Source: Paenibacillus xylaniclasticus (GTDB lineage: Bacteria > Bacillota > Bacilli > Paenibacillales > Paenibacillaceae). Taken from it: 64,000 nucleotides of DNA. Below the pieces are notes generated by a model. That model saw only the letters and a program-made list of their open reading frames with translations, searched no databases and was not told the DNA's origin. The DNA lies in contig NZ_BIML01000003.1 in assembly GCF_004001065.1 (NCBI RefSeq), positions 124,001-188,000 on the forward strand, given 5' to 3'. The position numbers were made by a program, and so were the translations under genes. Positions 46,383-54,586 of the stretch are shown one piece after another (position 1 is the first letter of the stretch; every line of letters starts with the position of its first letter).

Positions 46383-46952
46383 ATGGCGAAAACGATTACG
46401 AAAGCGCCCCTATACTGGTCAATAATTTCGTACGACAGCTGGAATCTCTACCTTGCAGCCACCGCAGATGGACTATGCTTCGTCGGCTCCAACGGACATC
46501 CATTCAATGAGCTGTTGCAATGGGCCGCCGCCCGCATGCCTGGAAGCGAGCTTCTACGGGATGACAACAGACTCCAGCCTTATATAAATCAATTCTCTGA
46601 ATATTTTGCAGGAAAGCGCCGAGATTTCACCTTCCCGCTCGACTGCTCCGGTACTCCGTTCCAGAGAGCGGTATGGGATGCATTATGCCGTATCCCTTAC
46701 GGTCACACCGCATCGTACTCCGATATCGCAGTAAAGGTGAGCAGACCATCAGCCACTCGTGCGGTAGGCAGCGCAATCGGTGCAAACCCAGTATTAATTA
46801 CGGTGCCCTGCCATCGCGTCATCGGCAAGAATGGGACGTTGACCGGCTACCGCGGGGGATTAACGATGAAACGCGTACTGCTTCAGCATGAGCAGAATGT
46901 GTCAGCTGCCGAAAGCATACACACAACTAGCCTGCTGGTTGCCGACCAATGA
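46383..46952 (+). CDS. ogt: O6-alkylguanine-DNA alkyltransferase (Ogt/MGMT)
   Basis: Suicide repair protein that moves the alkyl group from O6-alkylguanine to its own cysteine. The 189-residue protein has the winged-helix recognition region FQRAVWDALCRIPYGHTASY and the active site VPCHRVIGKNG with Cys143, followed by GYRGGLTMKRVLLQHE. The N-terminal ribonuclease-like domain is also present. AGAAAGGAG precedes the ATG. It overlaps the next gene, an SPL-family radical SAM protein, by four bases, which implies joint expression and perhaps a joint DNA-repair role. Confidence 0.94.
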   Translation: MAKTITKAPLYWSIISYDSWNLYLAATADGLCFVGSNGHPFNELLQWAAARMPGSELLRDDNRLQPYINQFSEYFAGKRRDFTFPLDCSGTPFQRAVWDALCRIPYGHTASYSDIAVKVSRPSATRAVGSAIGANPVLITVPCHRVIGKNGTLTGYRGGLTMKRVLLQHEQNVSAAESIHTTSLLVADQ

Positions 46953-47770
46953 CAAGAATCGCCTACGAATATACAAAGCCGAAGACGCTGCTCAATCGCG
47001 GAACCGGCTTTCTTGCCGGCTACTCTCATACCCTTAATCCATATACCGGCTGTACGTTCGGCTGCTCGTACTGCTACGTACGCCAAATGCCCGTATCATT
47101 GTTCCACGGCAATGAATGGGGCAGCTGGGTCAATATTAAACAACAATCCGCTGAGCTGCTGCGCCGGGAGCTGGTAAAAGCGAAGAGCAAAGGGCCAGTT
47201 ACAATATTTATGTCGTCCAGTACAGACCCGTACCAGCCGATCGAGTATAAAGAACAAGTTACCCGCTCCTTGCTGGAAGCAATGGCGGAGGAGCGTCCGC
47301 AATTTCTGCTTGTTCAGACCCGAAGCCCGCTTGTTACCCGAGACATTGACCTTCTACTCCGATTCGGCAAACAGATACGCGTCAGCATCACAATCGAGAC
47401 GGACCGCGAAGACATACGTAAAGTCTTTACCCCTAATGCTCCTCCGGTCTATGCTAGAGTTCAAGCTCTTAGGGAGCTCGCTGAAGCAGGTGTTCCCGTG
47501 CAGGCAGCCATCGCTCCTCTGCTTCCTTGTACCGAGCGGTTCGCCGAGCTGCTCAGACCGATCGTAAGCCGTATATGCATGGACGACTATTGGATGGGGG
47601 ATGGCAGCGGAGGCAGACGTACACAAAGATTAGGTATTGCAGCGCTGTACAAGCAGCTTGGGCTTGAGGAGTGGTACGAGCCTGAAGCATACCGAGATGT
47701 ATATCACCAATTTATGCGGCTATACGCTGAAGAGGAGCTGTATATTAGTCAAAGAGGTTTTGAGCCTTAA
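46949..47770 (+). CDS. SPL family radical SAM protein
   Basis: A 273-residue radical SAM enzyme in the spore-photoproduct-lyase-like group. The cluster motif is GCTFGCSYCYV (Cys35, Cys39, Cys42), with TGFLAGYSHTLNPYTG before it, MSSSTDPYQPIEYK, RSPLVTRDIDLLL and VSITIETDREDIRKVFTPNA. It is shorter than true spore photoproduct lyase (about 340) and lacks a clearly placed C-terminal catalytic cysteine, so thymine-dimer repair should not be assumed. Translational coupling to ogt suggests a nucleic-acid substrate. Confidence 0.85.
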   Translation: MTRIAYEYTKPKTLLNRGTGFLAGYSHTLNPYTGCTFGCSYCYVRQMPVSLFHGNEWGSWVNIKQQSAELLRRELVKAKSKGPVTIFMSSSTDPYQPIEYKEQVTRSLLEAMAEERPQFLLVQTRSPLVTRDIDLLLRFGKQIRVSITIETDREDIRKVFTPNAPPVYARVQALRELAEAGVPVQAAIAPLLPCTERFAELLRPIVSRICMDDYWMGDGSGGRRTQRLGIAALYKQLGLEEWYEPEAYRDVYHQFMRLYAEEELYISQRGFEP

Positions 47771-47773
47771 CGG

Positions 47774-48151
47774 TTACTCTAGCAGGGATAACGAAACCGT
47801 AATCGGCACCAGCTTATAATCCTGCAGTTCCGCCCAACTGTCCTCACGATACGAGCAAGCAGACGGGGACTCTTCCGTGAGTGCTCTCTTAAACCGAAGA
47901 ACCGCGTTCATATCGTTATCTGCCATGTGGTGAACGATTTGTTGATTCGTCCACCCGCCCTCTCGATACGGCGTCTGAAGCTGCTCGTTCGACAAGCCGG
48001 TAAGCAACAAAGGTAAATCGTTCACGATACCGGGTACTTGCCGGATATAATACAGCCTTGTATCAGAGGCAAGCTGTATGGATCGGTTCGAATCGCCCGA
48101 TCGGATAACGCAGGGAATCCATCCTTCCTGCTCCCCCACCCATCGCATCAA
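47774..48151 (-). pseudogene. Truncated BstA/YfiT-like (DinB fold) gene
   Basis: The middle of the frame matches bacillithiol S-transferase-type DinB proteins: LSNEQLQTPYREGGWTNQQI, VHHMADNDMNAVLRFKRALT and SWAELQDYKLVPITVSLSLL. The protein then stops, three bases from the end of the convergent radical SAM gene. Intact members continue for some 50 residues with two more metal-binding histidines. The first 40 residues are also unlike the family. It appears to be an internal gene piece cut at both ends. Confidence 0.7.
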
Positions 48152-48274
48152 TTTAGGACATTCAGTCGTAATCTGAAACAGCCTATTCCATAATTATACA
48201 GACATTTATTGCAGCCGGGAACTAGTGTAGACATCATTTAAAGTGGAAATTACAAATGAATGCAGCGCAAATTA

Positions 48275-48306
48275 AATAAGCCCTTCATATAGGGAAGGGC
48301 TTATTT
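48275..48306. terminator. Bidirectional hairpin
   Basis: AATAAGCCCTTC and GAAGGGCTTATT form a perfect stem with flanking A/T tracts. It probably ends transcripts from the minus-strand genes to its right. Confidence 0.75.
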
Positions 48307-48330
48307 CTATTCCATGTTATATTCACACGA

Positions 48331-48474
48331 TTACGATTCTGTCTTTGCGCTCTTTTGCAAATAGATTGAGGATAAAAAGCCAAGTCCCCCACCTTGGCCA
48401 ACTGCTGCGAACGGGCCTAGTTGAGCCAGTGCCTCAATAATCATCGTGCTTGGCAGACTGCGGCATTGCTCTGT
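48331..48474 (-). pseudogene. Short remnant, possibly of a FabZ-like dehydratase
   Basis: One frame reads LPSTMIIEALAQLGPFAAVG and QGGGLGFLSSIYLQ before a stop, which resembles the central helix of hot-dog-fold hydroxyacyl-ACP dehydratases (IEALAQLG). No start or other part of such a gene is present. The match is short and the call is tentative. Confidence 0.3.
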
Positions 48475-48495
48475 TATGTACCATTCATGTGTTGA

Positions 48496-49101
48496 TCAGC
48501 GAATATAGCTGCGATCGAACCGATTCCACATCGTTCGTTCGGTCAGGTGATAAATTCCCGCCATTCCAAGCTTTCTCGGAACAATGAGATTACTCTCCTT
48601 GTTGTCGATAAAGACACTTCCATACGGTTCTACCTGCAAGCTCTCAAGCGCAATATCAAAGATTTGACGATGCTGCTTATTCGAGCCGACCTCCGCGGAA
48701 ATTATAGTCGTATCAAAAATATGATCCAAACGATGAAGCGTATACAAATAATGCATTCGATCCTTCTTATTGTCCGTTATTATTCCAAGCATATAGCCTT
48801 GCTCCTTCAGCTCTCGGGCAAGTGCTAGCATATCCATGTTCATCGGCGTGCTATCGAACGATTCGATAAGATGGCGTTCCTCAAGCTTCCCATGCAGCAT
48901 CGCTCCAAGCTCTTCCCAAATGTCCGCATGAGATTTGTTCCCCAGCTGAAGCTGATCATTAAAGGACCGATACGCCTTCATCACCTCATCGAACGGGAGC
49001 CCTGTCACCTTACTAAGGTAGCGGCATGTCGTCTTCGAGCCCGTCGCATCCAGCGTAAGCACGCCGTCAAAATCAAAAAAGATTGCTCTTACCTTTGTCA
49101 T
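48496..49101 (-). CDS. HAD family hydrolase
   Basis: A 201-residue HAD-superfamily phosphatase with a helical cap. Motif I is AIFFDFDGVLTLDATGSKTT with nucleophile Asp and acid Asp, motif II is LGIITDNKKDRMHYLY, and motif III is GSVFIDNKESNLIVPRKLGM. The cap between them contains TTCRYLSKVTGLPFDEVMKA, of the haloacid dehalogenase-like C1 type. Its substrate is unknown. It is complete and starts cleanly, though it lies among decayed genes. Confidence 0.85.
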   Translation of the reverse strand: MTKVRAIFFDFDGVLTLDATGSKTTCRYLSKVTGLPFDEVMKAYRSFNDQLQLGNKSHADIWEELGAMLHGKLEERHLIESFDSTPMNMDMLALARELKEQGYMLGIITDNKKDRMHYLYTLHRLDHIFDTTIISAEVGSNKQHRQIFDIALESLQVEPYGSVFIDNKESNLIVPRKLGMAGIYHLTERTMWNRFDRSYIR

Positions 49102-49156
49102 CTCATCTATTCCCCTGTCGTCATGCTGCGAGTTGTAATTGTACCCCTTATATTTG

Positions 49157-49630
49157 TTACACAGAAGTCGTTAAATACGAATCGCCTAAGCTTAATTTTG
49201 CAACATAAAACACTTGTCCCATATGCTCCGAATAATGTGCCGCGCATTGATGCAGCATATCGAGATTCGAACGCAGCTTGCCTCTTACATCCTGCAGCTC
49301 CTCCAGCGTCTCATCCGACACATCAGCCAGTACCTTAATAATAAGCTGCATATTCCGCTCAATTAGTTCAACCGCTTCTTCCTTCTTCATATTCGCTTGC
49401 TCCAGTAAGCTTCTTCTATCAATAACTAACCCTTCATGCAAAATACAATTTCTTACCCGGATCATAACGTTGTCTTCGATGTGCCGAAGAATCGATGGAA
49501 TGCTCTGAACGGACGGGCTAGGCGTCCAATTCAGCTGCTCTTCACTAAGCTGATCAATTGCTTTCAGGAGCCTCCTACGAATTTCCTCGAACTTCTTCGT
49601 CAACCATTGGCGGTGAAATTCATATTTCAT
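49157..49630 (-). CDS. DinB family protein
   Basis: A 157-residue four-helix-bundle protein of the DinB family, related to thiol-dependent S-transferases. It reads RRRLLKAIDQLSEEQLNWTP, then VQSIPSILRHIEDNVMIRVR with the first metal His, and ends in MLHQCAAHYSEHMGQVFYVA with the His-x3-His pair, so the three-histidine site is intact. AGGAGG precedes the ATG. Two other DinB-type genes in this region (41.1 and 47.8 kb) are dead, making this the surviving copy. The substrate is not known. Confidence 0.82.
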   Translation of the reverse strand: MKYEFHRQWLTKKFEEIRRRLLKAIDQLSEEQLNWTPSPSVQSIPSILRHIEDNVMIRVRNCILHEGLVIDRRSLLEQANMKKEEAVELIERNMQLIIKVLADVSDETLEELQDVRGKLRSNLDMLHQCAAHYSEHMGQVFYVAKLSLGDSYLTTSV

Positions 49631-49683
49631 AGCATCGTCCTCCTATTATAGTGTTTTCTCACTCACCTAATGAAAGGAGCAAA

Positions 49684-49881
49684 CTATCGCTTCCTTCTCT
49701 TAAATACGATAATAACTTCCCGCGATTGGCCTTGGTAGCTGCTCGTATCGAAGCAGGAGACAAGTTCCCAGCCCTCGAAGCCGTAATTGTTCAGCTCCTG
49801 CTCCAGCAGCTCCTCATTCACTTTACCGCCTAAAAATCCGCCTGTTTTTAGCTTGATCGTTTTGTATTCCCATTGCTCTAT
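49684..49881 (-). CDS. DUF4177 domain protein with apparent ATA start
   Basis: A 65-residue protein reading EQWEYKTIKLKTGGFLGG, LLEQELNNYGFEGWELVSCF and SREVIIVFKRRKR, a textbook DUF4177 domain. The codon where family members begin with Met is ATA, with TAGGAG nine bases upstream. No ATG, GTG or TTG is available between the upstream in-frame TAG and the conserved residues. Either initiation occurs at ATA, which is rare, or a start-codon mutation has silenced the gene. It was found by reading the minus strand. Confidence 0.7.
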   Translation of the reverse strand: MEQWEYKTIKLKTGGFLGGKVNEELLEQELNNYGFEGWELVSCFDTSSYQGQSREVIIVFKRRKR

Positions 49882-49938
49882 AGAACTTCGCTCCTAACCG
49901 ACTCATGCTCATCGTTCTGTCATATATTCCGATACTCC

Positions 49939-50222
49939 CTAATCATACTCAATAATATAGTAACCAAGAGCATTGATAATCTTCGTACCGTTGCGCTAAT
50001 GAATCCGCTGTCCTCTCAATGCTAATGTCCATGAAACACATACTTCGGTTGATAGCGGTCGATATAATCAACGAAGCATTGAAATCCCCGATGACATTCA
50101 TCGACGCCATCGCCGCATGAAATGATGAGTTTGATGTCCTTTAACCGGGTCCTGTCAAAATGATCCCAAATATACTTAGATTCCTCGTCAGATACGATCA
50201 AGATTTGCAATAGACGCTGCAT
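49939..50222 (-). pseudogene. Decayed metallophosphoesterase gene with internal deletion
   Basis: It starts MQRLLQILIVSDEESKYIWD and HFDRTRLKDIKLIISCGD, the first metal-binding strand of a calcineurin-like phosphoesterase. The reading then jumps directly to DECHRGFQCFVDYIDRYQPK and YVFHGH, which in intact relatives lie about 100 residues further on. A TAG follows, and the family tail (NGTKIINALGYYIIEYD) continues after it in a shifted frame. The GNHD block is missing. One deletion and at least one frameshift make the gene non-functional. Confidence 0.78.
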
Positions 50223-50257
50223 CGACGTTTCATCATTAATTGTATCAAAGCACCAAT

Positions 50258-50677
50258 TCAACCGATCCATAACTTCAATTCCACCAACACTTGCTCCCAT
50301 CTTGCTTTCATCTCTTCCCGAACCGCTGCATCTGCGAGATTTTCTTGATGGAAGCTAATCGTTGTCTTGTCGCTGCCGCTGGCAATCGTTCGAATTTGAA
50401 GCGTCGACGGCTTGCTCCAGCTCTTCGGCTGCCAGGTTAGACGAACGTTCTCAGCCTTGTTCACTACCCGAATCTCCCCGGTAATCCCATCGGCAGTTAC
50501 GTACGTTTCGCCAGCCTGCAGTCCGGTTAAAGCTGTGCTGCCAAGCCATACCTTTATACCATGAGCAGAGGATATAAGCTGCCAAGCCGCCTCTAGCGGA
50601 AGCGGAAACGTTCTTCGCACACCTACTTGGAACCCGGCGGCTTTAGTTTGCCCGATCGGTTTAGTTTGCTTATCCAC
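50258..50677 (-). CDS. SRPBCC (AHSA1-like) domain protein
   Basis: A 139-residue START-like helix-grip protein. Typical features are VRRTFPLPLEAAWQLISSAH, a glycine-rich turn (GETYVTADGITGEIRVVNKA), VRLTWQPKSWSKPSTLQIRT, TTISFHQENLADAAVREEMK, and the long C-terminal helix RWEQVLVELKLWI. Such proteins bind small hydrophobic ligands or act as co-chaperones of the Aha1 kind. The frame is complete. Confidence 0.8.
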   Translation of the reverse strand: MDKQTKPIGQTKAAGFQVGVRRTFPLPLEAAWQLISSAHGIKVWLGSTALTGLQAGETYVTADGITGEIRVVNKAENVRLTWQPKSWSKPSTLQIRTIASGSDKTTISFHQENLADAAVREEMKARWEQVLVELKLWIG

Positions 50678-50855
50678 CTTCTTCCCTCCCCTAATCGTAT
50701 CTCGTACATCGCATTTACGATTCTTCGCTTCGGATTACATTATTTCACGACCATGTACAACCCCGAACATGCCTTTCATTGCGTTGTGCGCTTGAAGACC
50801 GTATTTGTTATAAAACGTCTCTTGGCCATCGAATACACATAAACCGACAAACGCT

Positions 50856-51332
50856 TTACTTCATCTCCAAATAATCGCCCGACATCTCGAATGGCACCTC
50901 CGACTTCCCGTCTTGGACCAAACCGTTCAACTCGATCTGAGGATGGTCCCAATCGAGCGGTGCAGATGTACCGAACACTTCGAATATTGGAGCAGTAAAC
51001 GTAAATATAAGGGCTCCTCCTGCCTTGAGATGATTCGGTCGAACTCCCGACTGCCCTTCCAGCTTGAAAGGATTCCCTTCCGATCCACTTGTCTTAATGA
51101 TCGGATAGTACAAATACAAATTGACGTACTCCACATCCTGCAGCCCATTATTGCGAACTTCTACCGTGTAGGATCTGATACCGTCTTCCAATTGGGAATT
51201 AATCAATCTGATCTGAATATCTTCAGCGTTAAACTGAAGCTCGTGAGCGTTGAACTGAATTTCTGGCAGTGAGCATCCATTAACAATCAGCATGAACAAC
51301 AAAATGACTGCCCCTATCCGCTTGCGGGTCAT
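50856..51332 (-). CDS. Predicted lipoprotein of unknown function, 158 residues
   Basis: The N-terminus MTRKRIGAVILLFMLIVNGC is a lipoprotein signal, with the acylated cysteine at residue 20 followed by SLPEIQ. The mature part is beta-rich, containing IRLINSQLEDGIRSYTVEVR, NNGLQDVEYVNLYLYYPI and ALIFTFTAPIFEV, which suggests an immunoglobulin-like sandwich. I do not recognise a family. It would be anchored on the outside of the cytoplasmic membrane. Confidence 0.7.
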   Translation of the reverse strand: MTRKRIGAVILLFMLIVNGCSLPEIQFNAHELQFNAEDIQIRLINSQLEDGIRSYTVEVRNNGLQDVEYVNLYLYYPIIKTSGSEGNPFKLEGQSGVRPNHLKAGGALIFTFTAPIFEVFGTSAPLDWDHPQIELNGLVQDGKSEVPFEMSGDYLEMK

Positions 51333-51386
51333 AGCTTACCCCCTTCGAATTGCATAATATCCAAAAGCTCGCTGCTGACAATGTCC

Positions 51387-51652
51387 TTATCGTTCCGTCC
51401 ATGTCGTTCTTACGTAGCCTAATTTCATTCCGGCTGACTCCAAATTGCGATGGCTTTGAGAAGCAAAGGAGCATTGGCATACGACCAGTTTACAACTGAG
51501 CGAATAGGCGTCTGAAATTCTACGTGCTATAAGCTGCTGATGCAGCCCTCGCCTCCGAAACTCCGGTAAAGCTGGTGCGAACGTCAACTACTATACAATG
51601 CTACGGCGCCTCCAAAAGTTTGAATCTCGATTCCTTCCGGATTGCCGGGCCG
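51387..51652 (-). pseudogene. Decayed GNAT acetyltransferase gene with internal deletion
   Basis: Two separate pieces remain. The first reads GNPEGIEIQTFGGAVALYSS and meets a TGA. The second, in another frame, reads ALPEFRRRGLHQQLIARRIS, then LVVCQCSFASQSHRNLESAG and MKLGYVRTTW, the acetyl-CoA loop (RRRGL) and C-terminal strand of the GNAT fold. The part between them, about a hundred residues in the larger two-part relatives, is gone, and the start is missing too. Confidence 0.7.
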
Positions 51653-51754
51653 ATCATTCTATAAAAAAAGACGAGGTCTCTTCGACTTCGCCATCCTACT
51701 CTATATAATTAAGTATAATATACCATATTTTATGTAAGTCATAAACACCGAAAG

Positions 51755-52005
51755 CTACTTCATTTCGACTGACCATTCCACACAGCCCTCATTGTAATAG
51801 GTAACCTCTACATGATTCCTCACGATACCGCTTAGTCTTCCTTATAAAAGGGCATCAACCGGTCCGCTTCATTTAAATCGATCCGCATGATTTCGCCAAT
51901 TTCATCCGGACTGACGATCTTCTCGCTGCCTCCAACGATTTCCGCTCTGAACGTAATAAATACGACAAACTCGTCTTGTTGCTCTACTTCTCAGCGAAAA
52001 TTGCA
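51755..52005 (-). pseudogene. C-terminal remnant of a NUDIX hydrolase gene
   Basis: The frame EVEQQDEFVVFITFRAEIVG, KIVSPDEIGEIMRIDLNEAD and RLMPFYKED resembles the half of a NUDIX domain that follows the Nudix box. A stop then interrupts it, and the tail continues one base out of frame as LSGIVRNHVEVTYYNEGCVE ending in SVEMK. The Nudix box itself (GX5EX7REUXEEXGU) is absent. The neighbouring gene starts where the N-terminal half should be. Confidence 0.68.
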
Positions 52006-52019
52006 CGAAAGCAGCCTGG

Positions 52020-52331
52020 CTACGTTAGCGGATTACCTCCGAACTTTTCCCATAGAATCGGATATTTCTCAGGCAAATCGTCCTCATCCCAATCGATCTC
52101 GATATCTAAAGCTGCATATTCATAACCGCGAGCCTCTAATAGGTCCCAGAACTCGTTTTGTACATCTTCATTATATTCTAATGAACCCGTTCTAAGATAC
52201 GTATAAGCATCCAAGGCCGCCGACAACACTTCCTCGCATTGAGGCATCAGCTCATCTTCCCAATTCACCTCTAGTATATATTCAGCAAGATATTGAGGAT
52301 CAGCAAGCGCCTTCTCGAACTTACAGCTCAA
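52020..52331 (-). CDS. Acidic protein of unknown function, 103 residues
   Basis: No family recognised. The protein is strongly acidic, with YLAEYILEVNWEDELMPQCE, ALDAYTYLRTGSLEYNEDVQ and YAALDIEIDWDEDDLPEKYP. Its frame starts at TTG and overlaps the end of the next upstream gene by 11 bases, with no clear ribosome-binding site, so the true start may differ or the N-terminus may be lost. Small acidic proteins of this look are often immunity proteins, but no toxin gene is near. Confidence 0.45.
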   Translation of the reverse strand: MSCKFEKALADPQYLAEYILEVNWEDELMPQCEEVLSAALDAYTYLRTGSLEYNEDVQNEFWDLLEARGYEYAALDIEIDWDEDDLPEKYPILWEKFGGNPLT

Positions 52332-52620
52332 ATTTCTCGATCAAATCGTGCCGTCCCATGCGTTCCAGAACCTCGCGCTGCTTAGGGCCGATCACATCGA
52401 AATGAGGATAGTGCTCGCGCTGGTGAATATATTTCGGCTCCAATCCGTTCGACCTGCACCAATCCGACAGCCGATCCAGATCACTGCAGCCGACCTTGGT
52501 CACCGACCGGTTGCCGGGAAACCGTTCATCATACCAATAATGCGTCATTACGGCGATTTCGCCGTTACAAACCCGCCTCTTCCATTCCTGCAGCTCGCGC
52601 CGGTTAACACCAAATGCCAT
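52321..52620 (-). CDS. Conserved hypothetical protein, YneQ-like, 99 residues
   Basis: A 99-residue soluble protein with a distinctive pattern: NRRELQEWKRRVCNGEIAVM, THYWYDERFPGNRSVTKVGC and SDLDRLSDWCRSNGLEPKYI, then HYPHFDVIGPKQREVLERMG. From memory this resembles YneQ-type proteins of Bacillus, conserved and uncharacterised. AAGGAG precedes the ATG. Aromatic and His residues are notably conserved-looking, but no catalytic role can be read. Confidence 0.6.
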   Translation of the reverse strand: MAFGVNRRELQEWKRRVCNGEIAVMTHYWYDERFPGNRSVTKVGCSDLDRLSDWCRSNGLEPKYIHQREHYPHFDVIGPKQREVLERMGRHDLIEKFEL

Positions 52621-52828
52621 TGCCCGATCTCCTTCATTACATTATGATTCATACTGCCACGACGACGCATGCCACGAGATCGTTTGTTCGCGTTATTATA
52701 CCACAGCTATCCAGTTCGATTAAAGACTAGGAACAGGAATAGGACGAAGGATGCGCTTATCTCCTATAACTGGTATACTAATTAGGATAATTGACGGCTT
52801 GGTGCCGCACATACAGAGGAGTTTTGGA

Positions 52829-54463
52829 ATGGCAACTACATTTATGTCGCTTGGTGTCTCGGAAGAGCTGTCAAGCGTATTACAATCATACGGAATTACG
52901 AAGCCGACACCTGTGCAGGAGAAGGCTGTTCCGAGAGCACTTAAAGGCACAGACGTCATTGTGCAGGCTCAGACCGGGACGGGCAAAACGCTCGCGTTCG
53001 CGCTGCCGCTGCTCGCACGTATCGATACAGAGAAAAGCCAAACGCAAGCGCTTGTACTTACCCCGACGCGGGAGCTAGCTATTCAAATTACATCGGAGAT
53101 GAAAAAGCTTGCTCCTGCCGCAGGCGCGACCGTACTCGCCGCATATGGCGGACAAGACGTCGAAGCGCAAATTCGCAAGCTCGCCAATCGGGAGCCGCAT
53201 ATTATCGTTGCGACGCCGGGACGGCTGCTCGATCATTTGCGCCGGGAGACCGTCTCTCTTGGCAAAATCCGAATGCTTGTGCTCGATGAAGCGGACCAAA
53301 TGCTCCATATGGGCTTTTTGTCCGAGGTGGAATCGATCATCTCTCAGATGCCGAGACAGAACCGTCAGACGATGCTGTTCTCGGCCACGATGCCAGAGCC
53401 GATCCGTAAGCTCGGTACCGAGTATATGAACAATCCCGAGGATATTCGAATCCGTCCGGAACGGGTAACAGTCGATACGATTAAGCAGGTGGCGATCGAG
53501 ACGACGGACCGCCGCAAAGAAGATACGCTTGTGGAGCTGATCGGCCGGTACCGCCCTTATCTGGCAGTCGTGTTCTGCCGGACGAAGATTCGTGCGAAGA
53601 AGCTGAACGAAGCGCTTCAAGAACGCGGCATCGACAGCGACGAGCTGCACGGCGATCTGTCGCAAGCAAAGCGCGAGCAAGTCATGAAGCGATTCCGCGA
53701 GGCTAAGCTTCAAGTGCTTGTCGCGACGGATGTCGCCGCCCGCGGACTTGACGTTGAAGGCGTAACGCACGTATTTAACTACGATATTCCGCAAGATTCG
53801 GAAACCTACATTCACCGGATCGGCCGTACAGGCCGCGCCGGCAATGAAGGCATGTCCGTCACGCTGACGACAGCGCGCGACAGCGGTGCCATGGCGCAGA
53901 TCGAACGCGCGCTAGGCACAACGATTGAGCGCCGCGACGATTCGGCGGTTGCCCGCGGCGATGCGCCGATCCGCGTCAAAGCGGCTAGAGGCGGTGCGGA
54001 TCGCGATGGCACCGCTAATTCGCGCAGCACAGCTGTCGCCCGCGGCGGGCGGAGCAGCGCGGCAGGCTCACGCGGCAGCGCTGGTTCGCGCGGCAGCCGA
54101 GACGGCGCGGCTAGCTCGCGCAATCAAGCGGGCGCCCGCAGCGGACGCGGCGGCGCGGCGGGCGCGCGCGGCGGCTGGAATCCCGACAGCGATTGGTCGC
54201 CAGCGGCAGCAACAAGCCGCGGCGGCTCACGCGCCGGCGGAGCAGCCGTACAGCGCGGAAGCGCCTCGCCATCCGGCAGCAAACGAGCAGCAGCCTCCGC
54301 TAATCCATGGGATGACGTGTCGCTGGCAGCGGCAGGTCGCAGCGGCGGCAAATCACGCGGCCCCAACAACCGCGGCTCACGCAGCAGTAGTTCGGCTAAC
54401 GGCCGACGCGGAGGAGGACGAAGCGGAGGCCGTTCGAACGGCGGAGGACGCCGGGGACGCTGA
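52829..54463 (+). CDS. DEAD-box RNA helicase with Gly/Arg/Ser-rich tail
   Basis: ATP-dependent RNA helicase of the CshA/DeaD type, acting in RNA decay, ribosome assembly and cold adaptation. The 544-residue protein carries the Q motif (GITKPTPVQEKAVP), AQTGTGKTLAFALP (motif I), PTRELAIQ (Ia), VLDEADQML (II), FSATMPEP (III), then VATDVAARGLDVEGV and HRIGRTGRAG (V and VI). From about residue 390 the protein is low-complexity, rich in Gly, Arg, Ser and Ala, an RGG-like RNA-binding tail. That part of the gene is very GC-rich. The ATG chosen has AGAGGAG seven bases upstream; upstream in-frame ATG is rejected. Confidence 0.95.
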   Translation: MATTFMSLGVSEELSSVLQSYGITKPTPVQEKAVPRALKGTDVIVQAQTGTGKTLAFALPLLARIDTEKSQTQALVLTPTRELAIQITSEMKKLAPAAGATVLAAYGGQDVEAQIRKLANREPHIIVATPGRLLDHLRRETVSLGKIRMLVLDEADQMLHMGFLSEVESIISQMPRQNRQTMLFSATMPEPIRKLGTEYMNNPEDIRIRPERVTVDTIKQVAIETTDRRKEDTLVELIGRYRPYLAVVFCRTKIRAKKLNEALQERGIDSDELHGDLSQAKREQVMKRFREAKLQVLVATDVAARGLDVEGVTHVFNYDIPQDSETYIHRIGRTGRAGNEGMSVTLTTARDSGAMAQIERALGTTIERRDDSAVARGDAPIRVKAARGGADRDGTANSRSTAVARGGRSSAAGSRGSAGSRGSRDGAASSRNQAGARSGRGGAAGARGGWNPDSDWSPAAATSRGGSRAGGAAVQRGSASPSGSKRAAASANPWDDVSLAAAGRSGGKSRGPNNRGSRSSSSANGRRGGGRSGGRSNGGGRRGR

Positions 54464-54586
54464 TCGTTATTCCTGTTAGCTAACTAACAATGCATGAATG
54501 ATAACCACTACGACTCGCCGCCTGCCAGATGTCTATCGCTGGCCGGCGGCGATTTCCAGTTTGACGCAATAGAAGGAGTGTTACCG

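Noticed and set aside
46949-47770. Calling the radical SAM gene splB (spore photoproduct lyase)
   Set aside because: It is shorter and I could not locate the SPL-specific catalytic cysteine; only the SPL-like family can be supported.
41093-52005. Insertion sequences or a prophage as the cause of the decayed region
   Set aside because: I found no transposase, integrase, phage gene, terminal inverted repeat pair or attachment-site duplication.
53075-53815. Minus-strand frame of 246 codons opposite the DEAD-box helicase gene
   Set aside because: Antisense shadow; no start site or protein-like pattern.
53925-54479. Plus-strand frame of 184 codons overlapping the helicase tail
   Set aside because: Ala/Arg-rich product of the GC-rich low-complexity tail read in another frame.
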